Source: a virus
Strand: one strand, 5' to 3'
IMG/VR virus record: IMGVR_UViG_3300048032_000007
Span: 1 to 23,554 of that record
DNA length: 23,554 bases
A program made the translations under genes and the position numbers. The notes below the pieces were generated by a model. It saw only the letters and a list, made by a program, of their open reading frames with translations. It was not told the DNA's origin and made no database searches. Of the stretch, positions 6,211 to 11,551 are shown in pieces; the stretch's first letter is position 1, and each line of letters starts with the position of its first letter.

Positions 6211-6464
6211 TGGTCCTCAGACGCCCTCAGAAGCCGCTCACGGGGTTTTAACCTTGGGGTATGCTAGAGCATCAACTAAAGTTTATTCGAGTTTTTGCAT
6301 ATTTGGGGTTGACAAGTGTGTGGACTTATGTTGAACCCTCAGGGCCTTTCATAACGTGTGCACGTGCGAGTAACATAAGACACCAAAAGCAGTCAAGAAA
6401 TAATTAATGTAAATATTCACACAAAATAAATGTTGCACTCAGGTCTCACTATGGCATTATGAAC
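6211..6464. other. Non-coding leader between origin array and first early gene
   Basis: No credible gene is present. Visible elements are: an isolated TTGACA at 6309-6314 without an acceptable -10 at 16-18 bases; a 9-base odd palindrome CCCTcAGGG at 6336-6344 flanked by TGAA/TTCA; the 8-base palindrome GCACGTGC at 6360-6367; and an AT-rich stretch around 6396-6432. A weak promoter-like pair TTGCAC (from about 6433) and CATTAT (16-base spacer) could give a start near 6465. The early promoter presumably lies in this region, but I cannot fix it. Confidence 0.4.
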
Positions 6465-6490
6465 TCAAGCCAAGGCAATCAAGCCAAGGC
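6465..6490 (+). repeat. Tandem 12-base direct repeat before the first early gene
   Basis: TCAAGCCAAGGC occurs at 6465-6476 and again at 6479-6490, 14 bases apart, in the leader just upstream of the ribosome site of the 61-aa gene. An upstream in-frame ATG at 6459 would translate through it, but the strong AGGAGG before 6519 argues that it is untranslated. It may be an operator, an mRNA-binding site or a chance duplication. Confidence 0.45.
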
Positions 6491-6518
6491 CTACAAAAGC
6501 CCAAGGAGGGCAAACAAC

Positions 6519-6704
6519 ATGGAAAACGTAACCACATCAAAAATCCTAGGTCGGTCAGTAATCCTTCGCAAGCGTAAGATCCTGAGCAAGCCCTTCAGCT
6601 ATAACCAAGGCGAGTGCTACCACAATCTGACCGGTGGGCTTTGGTCGCTCTACATTGAGCACAAGAAGGGACGACCAGTGAACGTATCCATCGACGACCG
6701 TTAA
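6519..6704 (+). CDS. Small basic early protein, unknown
   Basis: 61 aa. The ATG at 6519 is chosen over the in-frame ATG at 6459 because a perfect AGGAGG sits at 6504-6509, 9 bases upstream. The protein is basic, with an ILRKRKIL cluster near the N-terminus, and ends NVSIDDR. It contains aromatic residues (YNQGECYHNL, WSLYIEH) that suggest a small beta-rich fold. No membrane segment and only one Cys are present. It is the first gene after the origin region on the plus strand and is followed by a hairpin, so it may be made in larger amounts than later genes. The position is typical of host-takeover or regulatory proteins; the function is unknown. Confidence 0.7.
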   Translation: MENVTTSKILGRSVILRKRKILSKPFSYNQGECYHNLTGGLWSLYIEHKKGRPVNVSIDDR

Positions 6705-6722
6705 ACGACGGTCAACCCTTGG

Positions 6723-6743
6723 GCCTCGCTTATGCGGGGCTTT
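6723..6743 (+). terminator. Hairpin, possible attenuator or weak terminator
   Basis: GCCTCGC (6723-6729) pairs with GCGGGGC (6734-6740) around a TTAT loop, giving seven pairs including one G-U. Only three T follow before CGG, so termination would be partial. It lies between the 61-aa gene and the gp88-like gene, where it could reduce downstream transcription or protect the upstream mRNA 3' end. Confidence 0.5.
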
Positions 6744-6772
6744 CGGCGTACCAGAAACAAAAGGAGTTCATC

Positions 6773-7420
6773 ATGGTCAAACTTTCGAAGGCCTCAAAGA
6801 TGCCGGGTCGCTCGTGGTCACTGCAAGCGCTGGACACTTGTCCCGGTTCAAAGAAACGTGACGGGTCATTAGTGGACGCTTGTTCGGGATGCTATGCCAC
6901 TACGGGCAACTACCGATTCAAGAACGTTAAAGCCCCTAGAGAGCACAATCGGGAAGACTGGAAGCGGTCCGAATGGGTCGACGACATGGTGGCAGAATTA
7001 GACAATGATCGGTACTTTCGATGGTTCGACAGTGGTGACGTATACGACGTACGCCTTGCGTTTAAGATCCTTGAGGTAATGAAGCGAACGCCATGGTGCA
7101 ATCATTGGCTACCGACACGCATGCATAAGTTTTCAAAGTTTGGTTCAGTGTTGGCAGAAATGTCAGCATTGCCGAACGTAGTAGTTCGCCTATCGTCCGA
7201 CAGCATTACGGGGGACACCGTAAAAGGCCCTCAGACGTCCACCATAGCGACGTTGGATAATGTCCCTAGTGGTGCCCTAGTTTGTGAAGCTTATCAGCGA
7301 GGGGGAAAATGCGGGCCTTGTCGGGCATGCTGGTCAAAGGATGTCGCACTTGTGTGTTACATTGGGCACGGTAAGAGCATGGAAAAGAATCAACGGGATA
7401 TAATAGCGAGGGTGGCGTGA
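6773..7420 (+). CDS. gp88-like Cys-rich phage protein
   Basis: 215 aa from the ATG at 6773, preceded by AAGGAG at 6761-6766. The N-terminus has KMPGRSWSLQALDTCPGSK with Cys23, then DACSGCYAT with Cys37 and Cys40. A conserved-looking FRWFDSGDVYD segment follows near residues 82-92, then WLPTRMHKF and VVVRLSSDS, and a C-terminal cluster CGPCRACW. This layout matches what I recall of the phage 'gene product 88' family, which resembles the Gp37/Gp68 proteins. The seven or more spaced Cys could bind zinc or an iron-sulfur cluster, and the repeated strand/helix pattern suggests a TIM-barrel-like enzyme; both are inference. The role is unknown. The next gene starts on its stop codon (TGATG). Confidence 0.7.
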   Translation: MVKLSKASKMPGRSWSLQALDTCPGSKKRDGSLVDACSGCYATTGNYRFKNVKAPREHNREDWKRSEWVDDMVAELDNDRYFRWFDSGDVYDVRLAFKILEVMKRTPWCNHWLPTRMHKFSKFGSVLAEMSALPNVVVRLSSDSITGDTVKGPQTSTIATLDNVPSGALVCEAYQRGGKCGPCRACWSKDVALVCYIGHGKSMEKNQRDIIARVA

Positions 7421-7527
7421 TGATAGAACAATGGCAACCATGGTTCGACGTGGTGTTATTACTTGGGGTTTGTGGTATACTCACGCCCTTATTTATTTAC
7501 ATTGATAAAAAGGAACGGGACAAATGA
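7420..7527 (+). CDS. Mini-membrane protein 1 (35 aa)
   Basis: The ATG overlaps the upstream stop as TGATG, and the gene's own stop overlaps the next start as ATGA, so it is tightly coupled at both ends. The protein is MIEQWQPWFD, then a hydrophobic helix (VVLLLGVCGILTPLFIYI, residues 11-28), then a charged tail DKKERDK. The Trp/acid N-terminus and Lys/Arg tail predict one membrane span with the C-terminus inside by the positive-inside rule. No family is recognised. It could alter the host membrane, block superinfection or influence lysis timing. Its DNA contains an extended -10-like TGGTATACT at 7473-7481. Confidence 0.65.
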   Translation: MIEQWQPWFDVVLLLGVCGILTPLFIYIDKKERDK

Positions 7528-7715
7528 AAACATTCTACACGTGCCAGATCACCGGTAAGTATTTCGAGGACACCTTGATTGCTAAGACAGCGGTAAGGGT
7601 GTCAGATTACCCTAGCGAACCATCATGGGGCATATACAAGACGTACGACGGTGCCGCTATACTATGCGATTGTGACGTGGACCACGCAAAAGGAGAGTTA
7701 AACGATGATAGTTGA
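7524..7715 (+). CDS. Small soluble early protein, unknown
   Basis: 63 aa, starting on the ATGA that ends the first mini-membrane gene, with AAGGAAC upstream as a ribosome site. The N-terminus (MKTFYTCQITGKYFED) has one Cys, and CDCDVDHAKGE near the C-terminus has two more plus a His. This could be a small metal site, but Cys spacing C7 to C48/C50 is not a classic zinc ribbon. The middle, PSEPSWGIYKTYDGAAIL, looks beta-rich. The opening resembles small 'YTCQ.TGK' zinc-ribbon-type phage proteins that lost a CxxC, which is speculative. The end overlaps the next gene by 11 bases. Confidence 0.65.
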   Translation: MKTFYTCQITGKYFEDTLIAKTAVRVSDYPSEPSWGIYKTYDGAAILCDCDVDHAKGELNDDS

Positions 7716-8034
7716 AATGCTAGACGATAGGACATCCATTGAGGCCCTAGGACTGCTACCGCACTTCTTCGAACGATCACTGTACATTGAAGGGCAATCC
7801 ATACAGTCAGTCGCTGACAAGATGGACGACCTATATCATTATGGCGGCTTTGTGTACCCCTTTGAGGGTACTGTAGACGACAAAGGTACTTATATATCGT
7901 CCAGTGATGAAGACGATCCTCTTGAGCCTCTGGCACGTATTGATAAGCTTGGGTTTACCCTTTGGGTTTATCCTTATGCAATCGTAGGGCTTACCGATAA
8001 CAAAGGTAATCAAAAGGTAGCGAGGTTTGACTGA
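7705..8034 (+). CDS. Small acidic early protein, unknown
   Basis: 109 aa, preceded by an AAGGAGAG ribosome site within the end of the previous gene. It is acidic, with helical N-terminal half (SIEALGLLPHFFERSLY, then SVADKMDDLYHYGGF), a polar SSSDEDDPLEPLARI segment, and a beta-like C-terminus (GFTLWVYPYAIVGLT). No Cys, no membrane span and no known motif. Such acidic small proteins in phage early regions often bind host proteins or mimic DNA, but nothing specific shows that here. The stop overlaps the next ATG as TGATG. Confidence 0.7.
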   Translation: MIVEMLDDRTSIEALGLLPHFFERSLYIEGQSIQSVADKMDDLYHYGGFVYPFEGTVDDKGTYISSSDEDDPLEPLARIDKLGFTLWVYPYAIVGLTDNKGNQKVARFD

Positions 8035-8120
8035 TGGAGACAAGCGTATTGTTTTTACTTTGGTTTTGCTGTATACTTGGAGCAGTTTGGATTGTAATTA
8101 AAGGGGATAACGATGCCTAG
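8034..8120 (+). CDS. Mini-membrane protein 2 (28 aa)
   Basis: Starts on TGATG with the upstream gene and overlaps the following gene by 8 bases. It is almost entirely one hydrophobic helix (SVLFLLWFCCILGAVWIVI, residues 4-22) with a short acidic tail KGDNDA. The helix has two adjacent Cys. It resembles mini-membrane protein 1 in helix length and in the C.ILG/CGIL segment, so the two might be distant paralogues; sequences this short cannot prove it. The coding DNA has a TATACT at 8072-8077 with TTGTTT 17 bases upstream, a possible weak promoter. Without a ribosome site of its own it likely depends on coupling. Confidence 0.55.
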   Translation: METSVLFLLWFCCILGAVWIVIKGDNDA

Positions 8121-8277
8121 GGAATCTTGGGAAATTGCACACGATAACTATTATGATGACCTTGAGGCCGATCATTACGACGGTCTTGATGATTCCGAAG
8201 CTTGGAAGGAGGAGGAACAGAAAGTGATAGATGAATTAATACAACGAATGCAGAGGGCTTATGGTGGGGTACATTGA
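8113..8277 (+). CDS. Small acidic protein, unknown
   Basis: 54 aa, preceded by AAGGGGAT at about 8100-8107 as a ribosome site. The first half is rich in Asp, His, Tyr and Glu (HDNYYDDLEADHYDG), and the second half is a charged amphipathic helix (SEAWKEEEQKVIDELIQRM). The Asp/His/Tyr cluster could bind metal or imitate a charged surface. It overlaps the mini-membrane genes on both sides in other frames. No known family. Confidence 0.6.
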   Translation: MPRESWEIAHDNYYDDLEADHYDGLDDSEAWKEEEQKVIDELIQRMQRAYGGVH

Positions 8278-8374
8278 TATACTGTGCTGGACTGTCGTTT
8301 GTGTCTTGGGTATCAAGTTTACTTTTGCTATGGTGGATATACTTTTAAAGAGGAGAAAAAGAAATGACCATTGA
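8261..8374 (+). CDS. Mini-membrane protein 3 (37 aa)
   Basis: Starts at the ATG at 8261 inside the end of the previous gene (17-base overlap) and overlaps the next gene by 11 bases; GAGGG lies upstream at about 8253-8257. It has a hydrophobic helix (ILCWTVVCVLGIKFTFAM, residues 7-24) extending to DILL and a strongly basic tail KRRKRNDH. The tail predicts a cytoplasmic C-terminus. The VVCVLGI segment resembles the cores of the other two mini-membrane proteins. An extended -10-like TGATATACT lies at 8275-8283 within the gene. Function unknown. Confidence 0.6.
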   Translation: MVGYIDILCWTVVCVLGIKFTFAMVDILLKRRKRNDH

Positions 8375-8582
8375 CGAGTACGCTACTGACAGCGGCGCTT
8401 TAGACGACAACTCAGGTCCAACAAAGGACCCCATGGACCAAGCCATGGTAGAACATATAGTAGAATTTGAAACTGAAATGTTTCGTATGGACTGCTTACG
8501 CAAATACTCTAGGCTCAACACTAGACACCTAGAGAAACTAATGATTGAGATACATGGGGAGTACTGGCGAGATGCGTTGTAA
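8364..8582 (+). CDS. Small acidic helical protein, unknown
   Basis: 72 aa, with a strong ribosome site GAGGAG at about 8350-8355. The N-terminal 28 residues are acidic and probably disordered (MTIDEYATDSGALDD). The rest is predicted helical (AMVEHIVEFETEMFRM, then LRKYSRLNTRHLEKLMIEI). One Cys near residue 44. It overlaps the next gene by 11 bases. No family is recognised. The acidic tail and helical bundle suggest a protein-protein interaction role. Confidence 0.7.
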   Translation: MTIDEYATDSGALDDNSGPTKDPMDQAMVEHIVEFETEMFRMDCLRKYSRLNTRHLEKLMIEIHGEYWRDAL

Positions 8583-8766
8583 AGCTTGTAATGTAATTTT
8601 AGACGATACTGAACTAACAAAGAAGGACGCAAACGGTGACTTTATTGATATGTGCAACTATTGTATTCATGCTTCTGGTTCTGTCGAAGTAGATAACGAT
8701 ACTTTTGTGACAAACTACCCTAATGAGGTATTTACAAATGACGAAGATTGTGATACCCTCTTCTAA
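8572..8766 (+). CDS. Small zinc-ribbon protein
   Basis: 64 aa from the ATG at 8572, with GGGGAG at 8556-8561 as ribosome site; an in-frame ATG at 8545 is possible but lacks a site. Cys3 and Cys6 (CKAC) and Cys28 and Cys31 (CNYC) form two CxxC knuckles 22 residues apart, the spacing of a zinc ribbon. The C-terminal half is acidic (EVFTNDEDCDTLF). Similar small CxxC proteins are common in phage early regions, and may bind nucleic acid or host polymerase, but no specific partner is evident. Confidence 0.75.
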   Translation: MRCKACNVILDDTELTKKDANGDFIDMCNYCIHASGSVEVDNDTFVTNYPNEVFTNDEDCDTLF

Positions 8767-8777
8767 GGTATATATCT

Positions 8778-8801
8778 AAGAAGTAAACTAAAGAAGTAAA
8801 C
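8778..8801 (+). repeat. Short direct repeat in an intergenic gap
   Basis: AAGAAGTAAAC occurs at 8778-8788 and 8791-8801, 13 bases apart, in the 68-base gap between the zinc-ribbon gene and the 83-aa gene. The gap is A-rich and one of few real gaps in this tightly packed region. It could be an operator or a translation-linked A-rich leader. No promoter or hairpin is obvious around it. Confidence 0.4.
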
Positions 8802-8834
8802 AGTAGTAGTTAAACCTAAGGAGCAACTTAAGTT

Positions 8835-9086
8835 ATGCTGATTGACGAAAAGAGTATCTACGTGGTCGATGGGGGTGACTACTCCATTTACTGCTTAGGC
8901 TACACTCAGGCCCGCACAGTGACCAATGACATCATGAAGGCCGACCCTTGGGGTGGTATACCCTTTGTGCTACGTAAGGACCTAGAGATTTCTTTGGACG
9001 ACCGTGGGAACGTGGTCATGCCTAGGGTGGTGCTTGACAAGATTCTATTTTTAGCAAGTGACGACCTGCCGGAGGGTGAACAGTGA
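8835..9086 (+). CDS. Small early protein, unknown
   Basis: 83 aa, preceded by AAGGAG at about 8817-8822. Predicted mixed alpha/beta: strands IYVVDGGDYSIYCLGY, a helix ARTVTNDIMKAD, then IPFVLRKDLEISLDD and VVMPRVVLDKILFLA. The end is acidic. There is one Cys and no membrane span. The arrangement 'strand, helix, strands' would fit a small regulatory fold, but I do not recognise it. The next gene starts at a GTG on its stop codon (GTGA). Confidence 0.7.
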   Translation: MLIDEKSIYVVDGGDYSIYCLGYTQARTVTNDIMKADPWGGIPFVLRKDLEISLDDRGNVVMPRVVLDKILFLASDDLPEGEQ

Positions 9087-9361
9087 AACAACCAGAGAAC
9101 GGCCACACGAAGCACTTTGGCAACGACGGACCCATAGGCAACGACGCTGAAATCATTGTGTACTATGAAGAACGAGGGCCAGCGGAGCCAGTCCTACGCA
9201 TACCCTTTTGGTACTGTAAGGACGAACTGGGGATGCACGAGCACTTCGAGGCGTCAATACGAAGGACAGCCAAGGCGCTCGCAGAGTCCTACACGTACTG
9301 GCCCGACGGGTACGTCCATGTGCAGACAATCATTAATCAGGAGTACGTAAACATAATATGA
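9083..9361 (+). CDS. Small early protein, unknown (GTG start)
   Basis: 92 aa from a GTG at 9083 overlapping the upstream stop (GTGA), with GGAGGG at 9071-9076 as ribosome site. It has an N-terminal His/Asn/Gly-rich stretch (GHTKHFGNDGPIGND), a beta-like part (AEIIVYYEERGPAEPVLRI), a helix with ASIRRTAKALAES, and a C-terminal VHVQTIINQEYVNII. No motif is recognised. It overlaps the fourth mini-membrane gene by 4 bases (ATGA). Confidence 0.65.
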   Translation: MKQPENGHTKHFGNDGPIGNDAEIIVYYEERGPAEPVLRIPFWYCKDELGMHEHFEASIRRTAKALAESYTYWPDGYVHVQTIINQEYVNII

Positions 9362-9510
9362 TGACGGAACAGCAGTTAGAGCAGTGGATACGGGATAACC
9401 CGTGGAAAGCCAATGTGATCTGTCCTGCTGGGGGTATAGGGTTTATGATGTTCATTATGTACACTTGTGTGCAGATCATAGATTCTTTTTTGACAGGTAA
9501 ATTCATTTAG
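9358..9510 (+). CDS. Mini-membrane protein 4 (50 aa)
   Basis: Starts at tandem ATGs at 9358/9361 on the ATGA ending the previous gene. The N-terminal 17 residues are polar and helical (MTEQQLEQWIRDNPWKAN). They are followed by a hydrophobic span of about 22 residues (VICPAGGIGFMMFIMYTCV, then QII) and a short tail DSFLTGKFI. One membrane span is predicted. It is the last of the early block: its final codons contain the -35 and part of the spacer of the SSB promoter. It could be a membrane-directed early effector or a holin-like peptide; nothing distinguishes these. Confidence 0.6.
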   Translation: MMTEQQLEQWIRDNPWKANVICPAGGIGFMMFIMYTCVQIIDSFLTGKFI

Positions 9511-9518
9511 TGTATACT
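9490..9518 (+). promoter_or_regulatory. Strong sigma70-type promoter for the replication operon
   Basis: Perfect -35 TTGACA at 9490-9495 and -10 TATACT at 9513-9518 with an exact 17-base spacer; start predicted near 9525. The -10 differs from TATAAT at one base. The transcript would have a ~46-base leader before the SSB ATG, with ACGGAG at 9557-9562 as ribosome site. The leader holds a small direct repeat (ATGCAAT at 9530 and 9538). The -35 lies within the end of the fourth mini-membrane gene. Confidence 0.88.
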
Positions 9519-9570
9519 ATTAGTATGATATGCAATAATGCAATCATGAAACGATGACGGAGATTATTCC

Positions 9571-9948
9571 ATGACAGCAGCAACAATCGAAGGCGTAGTT
9601 AATTTCAGTAACCTAACCCAGCATGACGTATTCAATGGGCAGGACACCGGTCAGTACTCTTTGACCATTACGATGACTGAAGATGACGCCTCGGCGTTGT
9701 CCGCAATGGGGGTCAAGATCAAAGACTACCAAGGCGCTAAACAACGTAAGTTTAAATCTAAGTACGACGTAAAAAGCTTTGACGAAGACGGTAACCCTTA
9801 CGGTGGTGAGATTCCTTACAATTCTAAGGTACGTCTCAAGTACAAGCTTGGGCCAGCACATCCAGTACACGGTGTGTCAACCTATCTCGAAGCAGTGAAA
9901 GTCCTTGAGGAAGCTGAGATGGCTGTGGGCGATGCCGCAGACTTCTAA
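9571..9948 (+). CDS. Single-stranded DNA-binding protein (T7 gp2.5-like)
   Basis: 125 aa. It probably coats single-stranded DNA during replication and recombination. The sequence is beta-rich with basic and aromatic residues in the middle (GAKQRKFKSKYDVKSF, then VRLKYKLGPAHPV) and an acidic C-terminus ending in Phe (EEAEMAVGDAADF). In T7 gp2.5 an acidic tail with a terminal Phe contacts the polymerase and helicase, so the same ending here supports the assignment. It is shorter than T7 gp2.5 (232 aa), fitting the short SSB-like proteins of marine podoviruses. It is the first gene after a strong promoter, expected for a protein needed in quantity, and overlaps the primase-helicase start by 17 bases. 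Confidence 0.8.
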   Translation: MTAATIEGVVNFSNLTQHDVFNGQDTGQYSLTITMTEDDASALSAMGVKIKDYQGAKQRKFKSKYDVKSFDEDGNPYGGEIPYNSKVRLKYKLGPAHPVHGVSTYLEAVKVLEEAEMAVGDAADF

Positions 9949-11551
9949 GTTTGTACGTCACGAGAGTTGTCCGGAGTGTGGTTCTTCGGACGCTCTCGCT
10001 ATTTACGACAACGGAGGCCAGCACTGTTTTGCTTCCGGTTGTGACTACCATGTATTTGGAGACGGTGAAACACCAATGACGACTCAAGAACTACCAAAAG
10101 CTAAACCCCTGAACATGGGTGGTGTAGTAGCGGCAATACCTCAGCGTAGACTCTCGCAGGAAACCTGTAGCCGCTTTGGTGTTACCGTTGAGTACTCCAG
10201 CACAGGGGAGATTCAAAAGCACTACTATCCTTACTACAACGGCGAGTCAGGGGAAGTGTGTGCAGCTAAGGTGCGTGACGTAAAAACCAAAGGATTCCAC
10301 GCAACCGGAGACATGTCCGGTGCTGGTTTCTTTGGACAGCAGCAGTGTAGCGGTAATAAGTACATCACAATCACCGAAGGAGAACTCGACGCACTTAGTG
10401 TGTACGAGATGTTTAACAAACAGTACGACGTGGTTTCCCTACGGTCAGGTGCTAGTAATGCCGCCAAGGAAATTAAAGAACAGCTAGAGTGGCTTGAGTC
10501 ATACGAAAACATAGTTATTTGTTTCGACAATGACAAAGCAGGAGATGCGGCTTTGGAGCAAGTTAAGGACCTCTTTAGTCCTAACAAGCTAAGAATCTGT
10601 AAACTTCCTGTGAAGGACGCCAGTGACATGCTCATGGCTAATAGGGTTAAGGACTTTACGCAAGCATGGTGGAATGCGAAAGTTTACCGACCTGATGGCA
10701 TTGTGGCAGGTACTGAAACATGGGACACTCTGGTAGAGAAAAGACAGGTGAAGTCCATCCCGTACCCTTGGGAGGGCCTCAATCATATAACTAGGGGACA
10801 TAGACCTTATGAGTTGGTCACGATCACAAGCGGCAGTGGTATGGGAAAGTCCCAATTTATCAGAGAAATTGAGTACGATCTACTACGCCGATGCGAAGGC
10901 AATATTGGAGTCTTGGCGCTTGAGGAAGATCTGGCCCGAACAAGCCTTGGTATCATGTCGGTGGCGGCAAACAGGCCCCTACACTTGGAAGAGGACACGC
11001 CTGTGGACCAACTTCGACCTTTTTGGGAGGCCACACTGGGCACAGGACGTTACTACTTATTCGACCATTGGGGGTCTACTTCAGCAGACAACTTGCTCGC
11101 CCGTGTTCGCTACATGGCAAAAGCGCTTGACTGCAGGTACGTCGTACTGGACCACTTGTCCATCGTCGTGTCTTCCCAAGAGTCCGGAGACGAGCGTAAG
11201 GCCATTGACGAGATCATGACCAAGTTACGTACGCTTGTGGCGGAGACAGGCATTGGTCTGTTCCTCGTGTCACACCTTCGTCGATCCCAAGGTAAGGCAC
11301 ACGAGGATGGTGCTCAGATATCTTTGGGTGAACTACGTGGGTCACAAGCGATTGCACAACTGTCCGACATTGTGATTGGTATGGAGCGTGACCAGCAGAA
11401 CGCTAACGAAGACATCAGGAACACGACTACTGTTCGAGTCCTGAAGAATCGTTACACCGGTGAAACTGGACCGGCGTGTTACTTACAGTACGACAGAAGT
11501 ACCGGAAGAATGACAGAAGTAGCTAACCCTGAAGTAGGAGCAGACTTTTGA
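9932..11551 (+). CDS. Primase-helicase (T7 gp4-like, fused)
   Basis: 539 aa from the ATG at 9932; an ATG nine codons upstream is open but falls deeper in the SSB gene. The N-terminal zinc site has Cys13, Cys16, Cys32 and Cys37. A TOPRIM-type primase domain has TEGELDA (Glu149-Asp153) and FDNDKAG (Asp199, Asp201). A RecA-type helicase domain carries Walker A SGSGMGKS at 300-307, a Walker B-like YVVLDHLS near 410, a HLRRSQ segment and a C-terminal IAQLSDIVIGMERDQ. The length matches T7 gp4 (566 aa), and all motifs look intact, so one protein should lay primers and unwind DNA. It ends on a TGA that overlaps the TTG start of the polymerase gene. Confidence 0.95.
   Translation: MPQTSKFVRHESCPECGSSDALAIYDNGGQHCFASGCDYHVFGDGETPMTTQELPKAKPLNMGGVVAAIPQRRLSQETCSRFGVTVEYSSTGEIQKHYYPYYNGESGEVCAAKVRDVKTKGFHATGDMSGAGFFGQQQCSGNKYITITEGELDALSVYEMFNKQYDVVSLRSGASNAAKEIKEQLEWLESYENIVICFDNDKAGDAALEQVKDLFSPNKLRICKLPVKDASDMLMANRVKDFTQAWWNAKVYRPDGIVAGTETWDTLVEKRQVKSIPYPWEGLNHITRGHRPYELVTITSGSGMGKSQFIREIEYDLLRRCEGNIGVLALEEDLARTSLGIMSVAANRPLHLEEDTPVDQLRPFWEATLGTGRYYLFDHWGSTSADNLLARVRYMAKALDCRYVVLDHLSIVVSSQESGDERKAIDEIMTKLRTLVAETGIGLFLVSHLRRSQGKAHEDGAQISLGELRGSQAIAQLSDIVIGMERDQQNANEDIRNTTTVRVLKNRYTGETGPACYLQYDRSTGRMTEVANPEVGADF

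Noticed and set aside
6309-6337. Promoter at TTGACA 6309-6314
   Set aside because: No -10 resembling TATAAT lies at 16-18 bases; the closest hexamers are TGAACC or TATGTT at a 12-base spacing.
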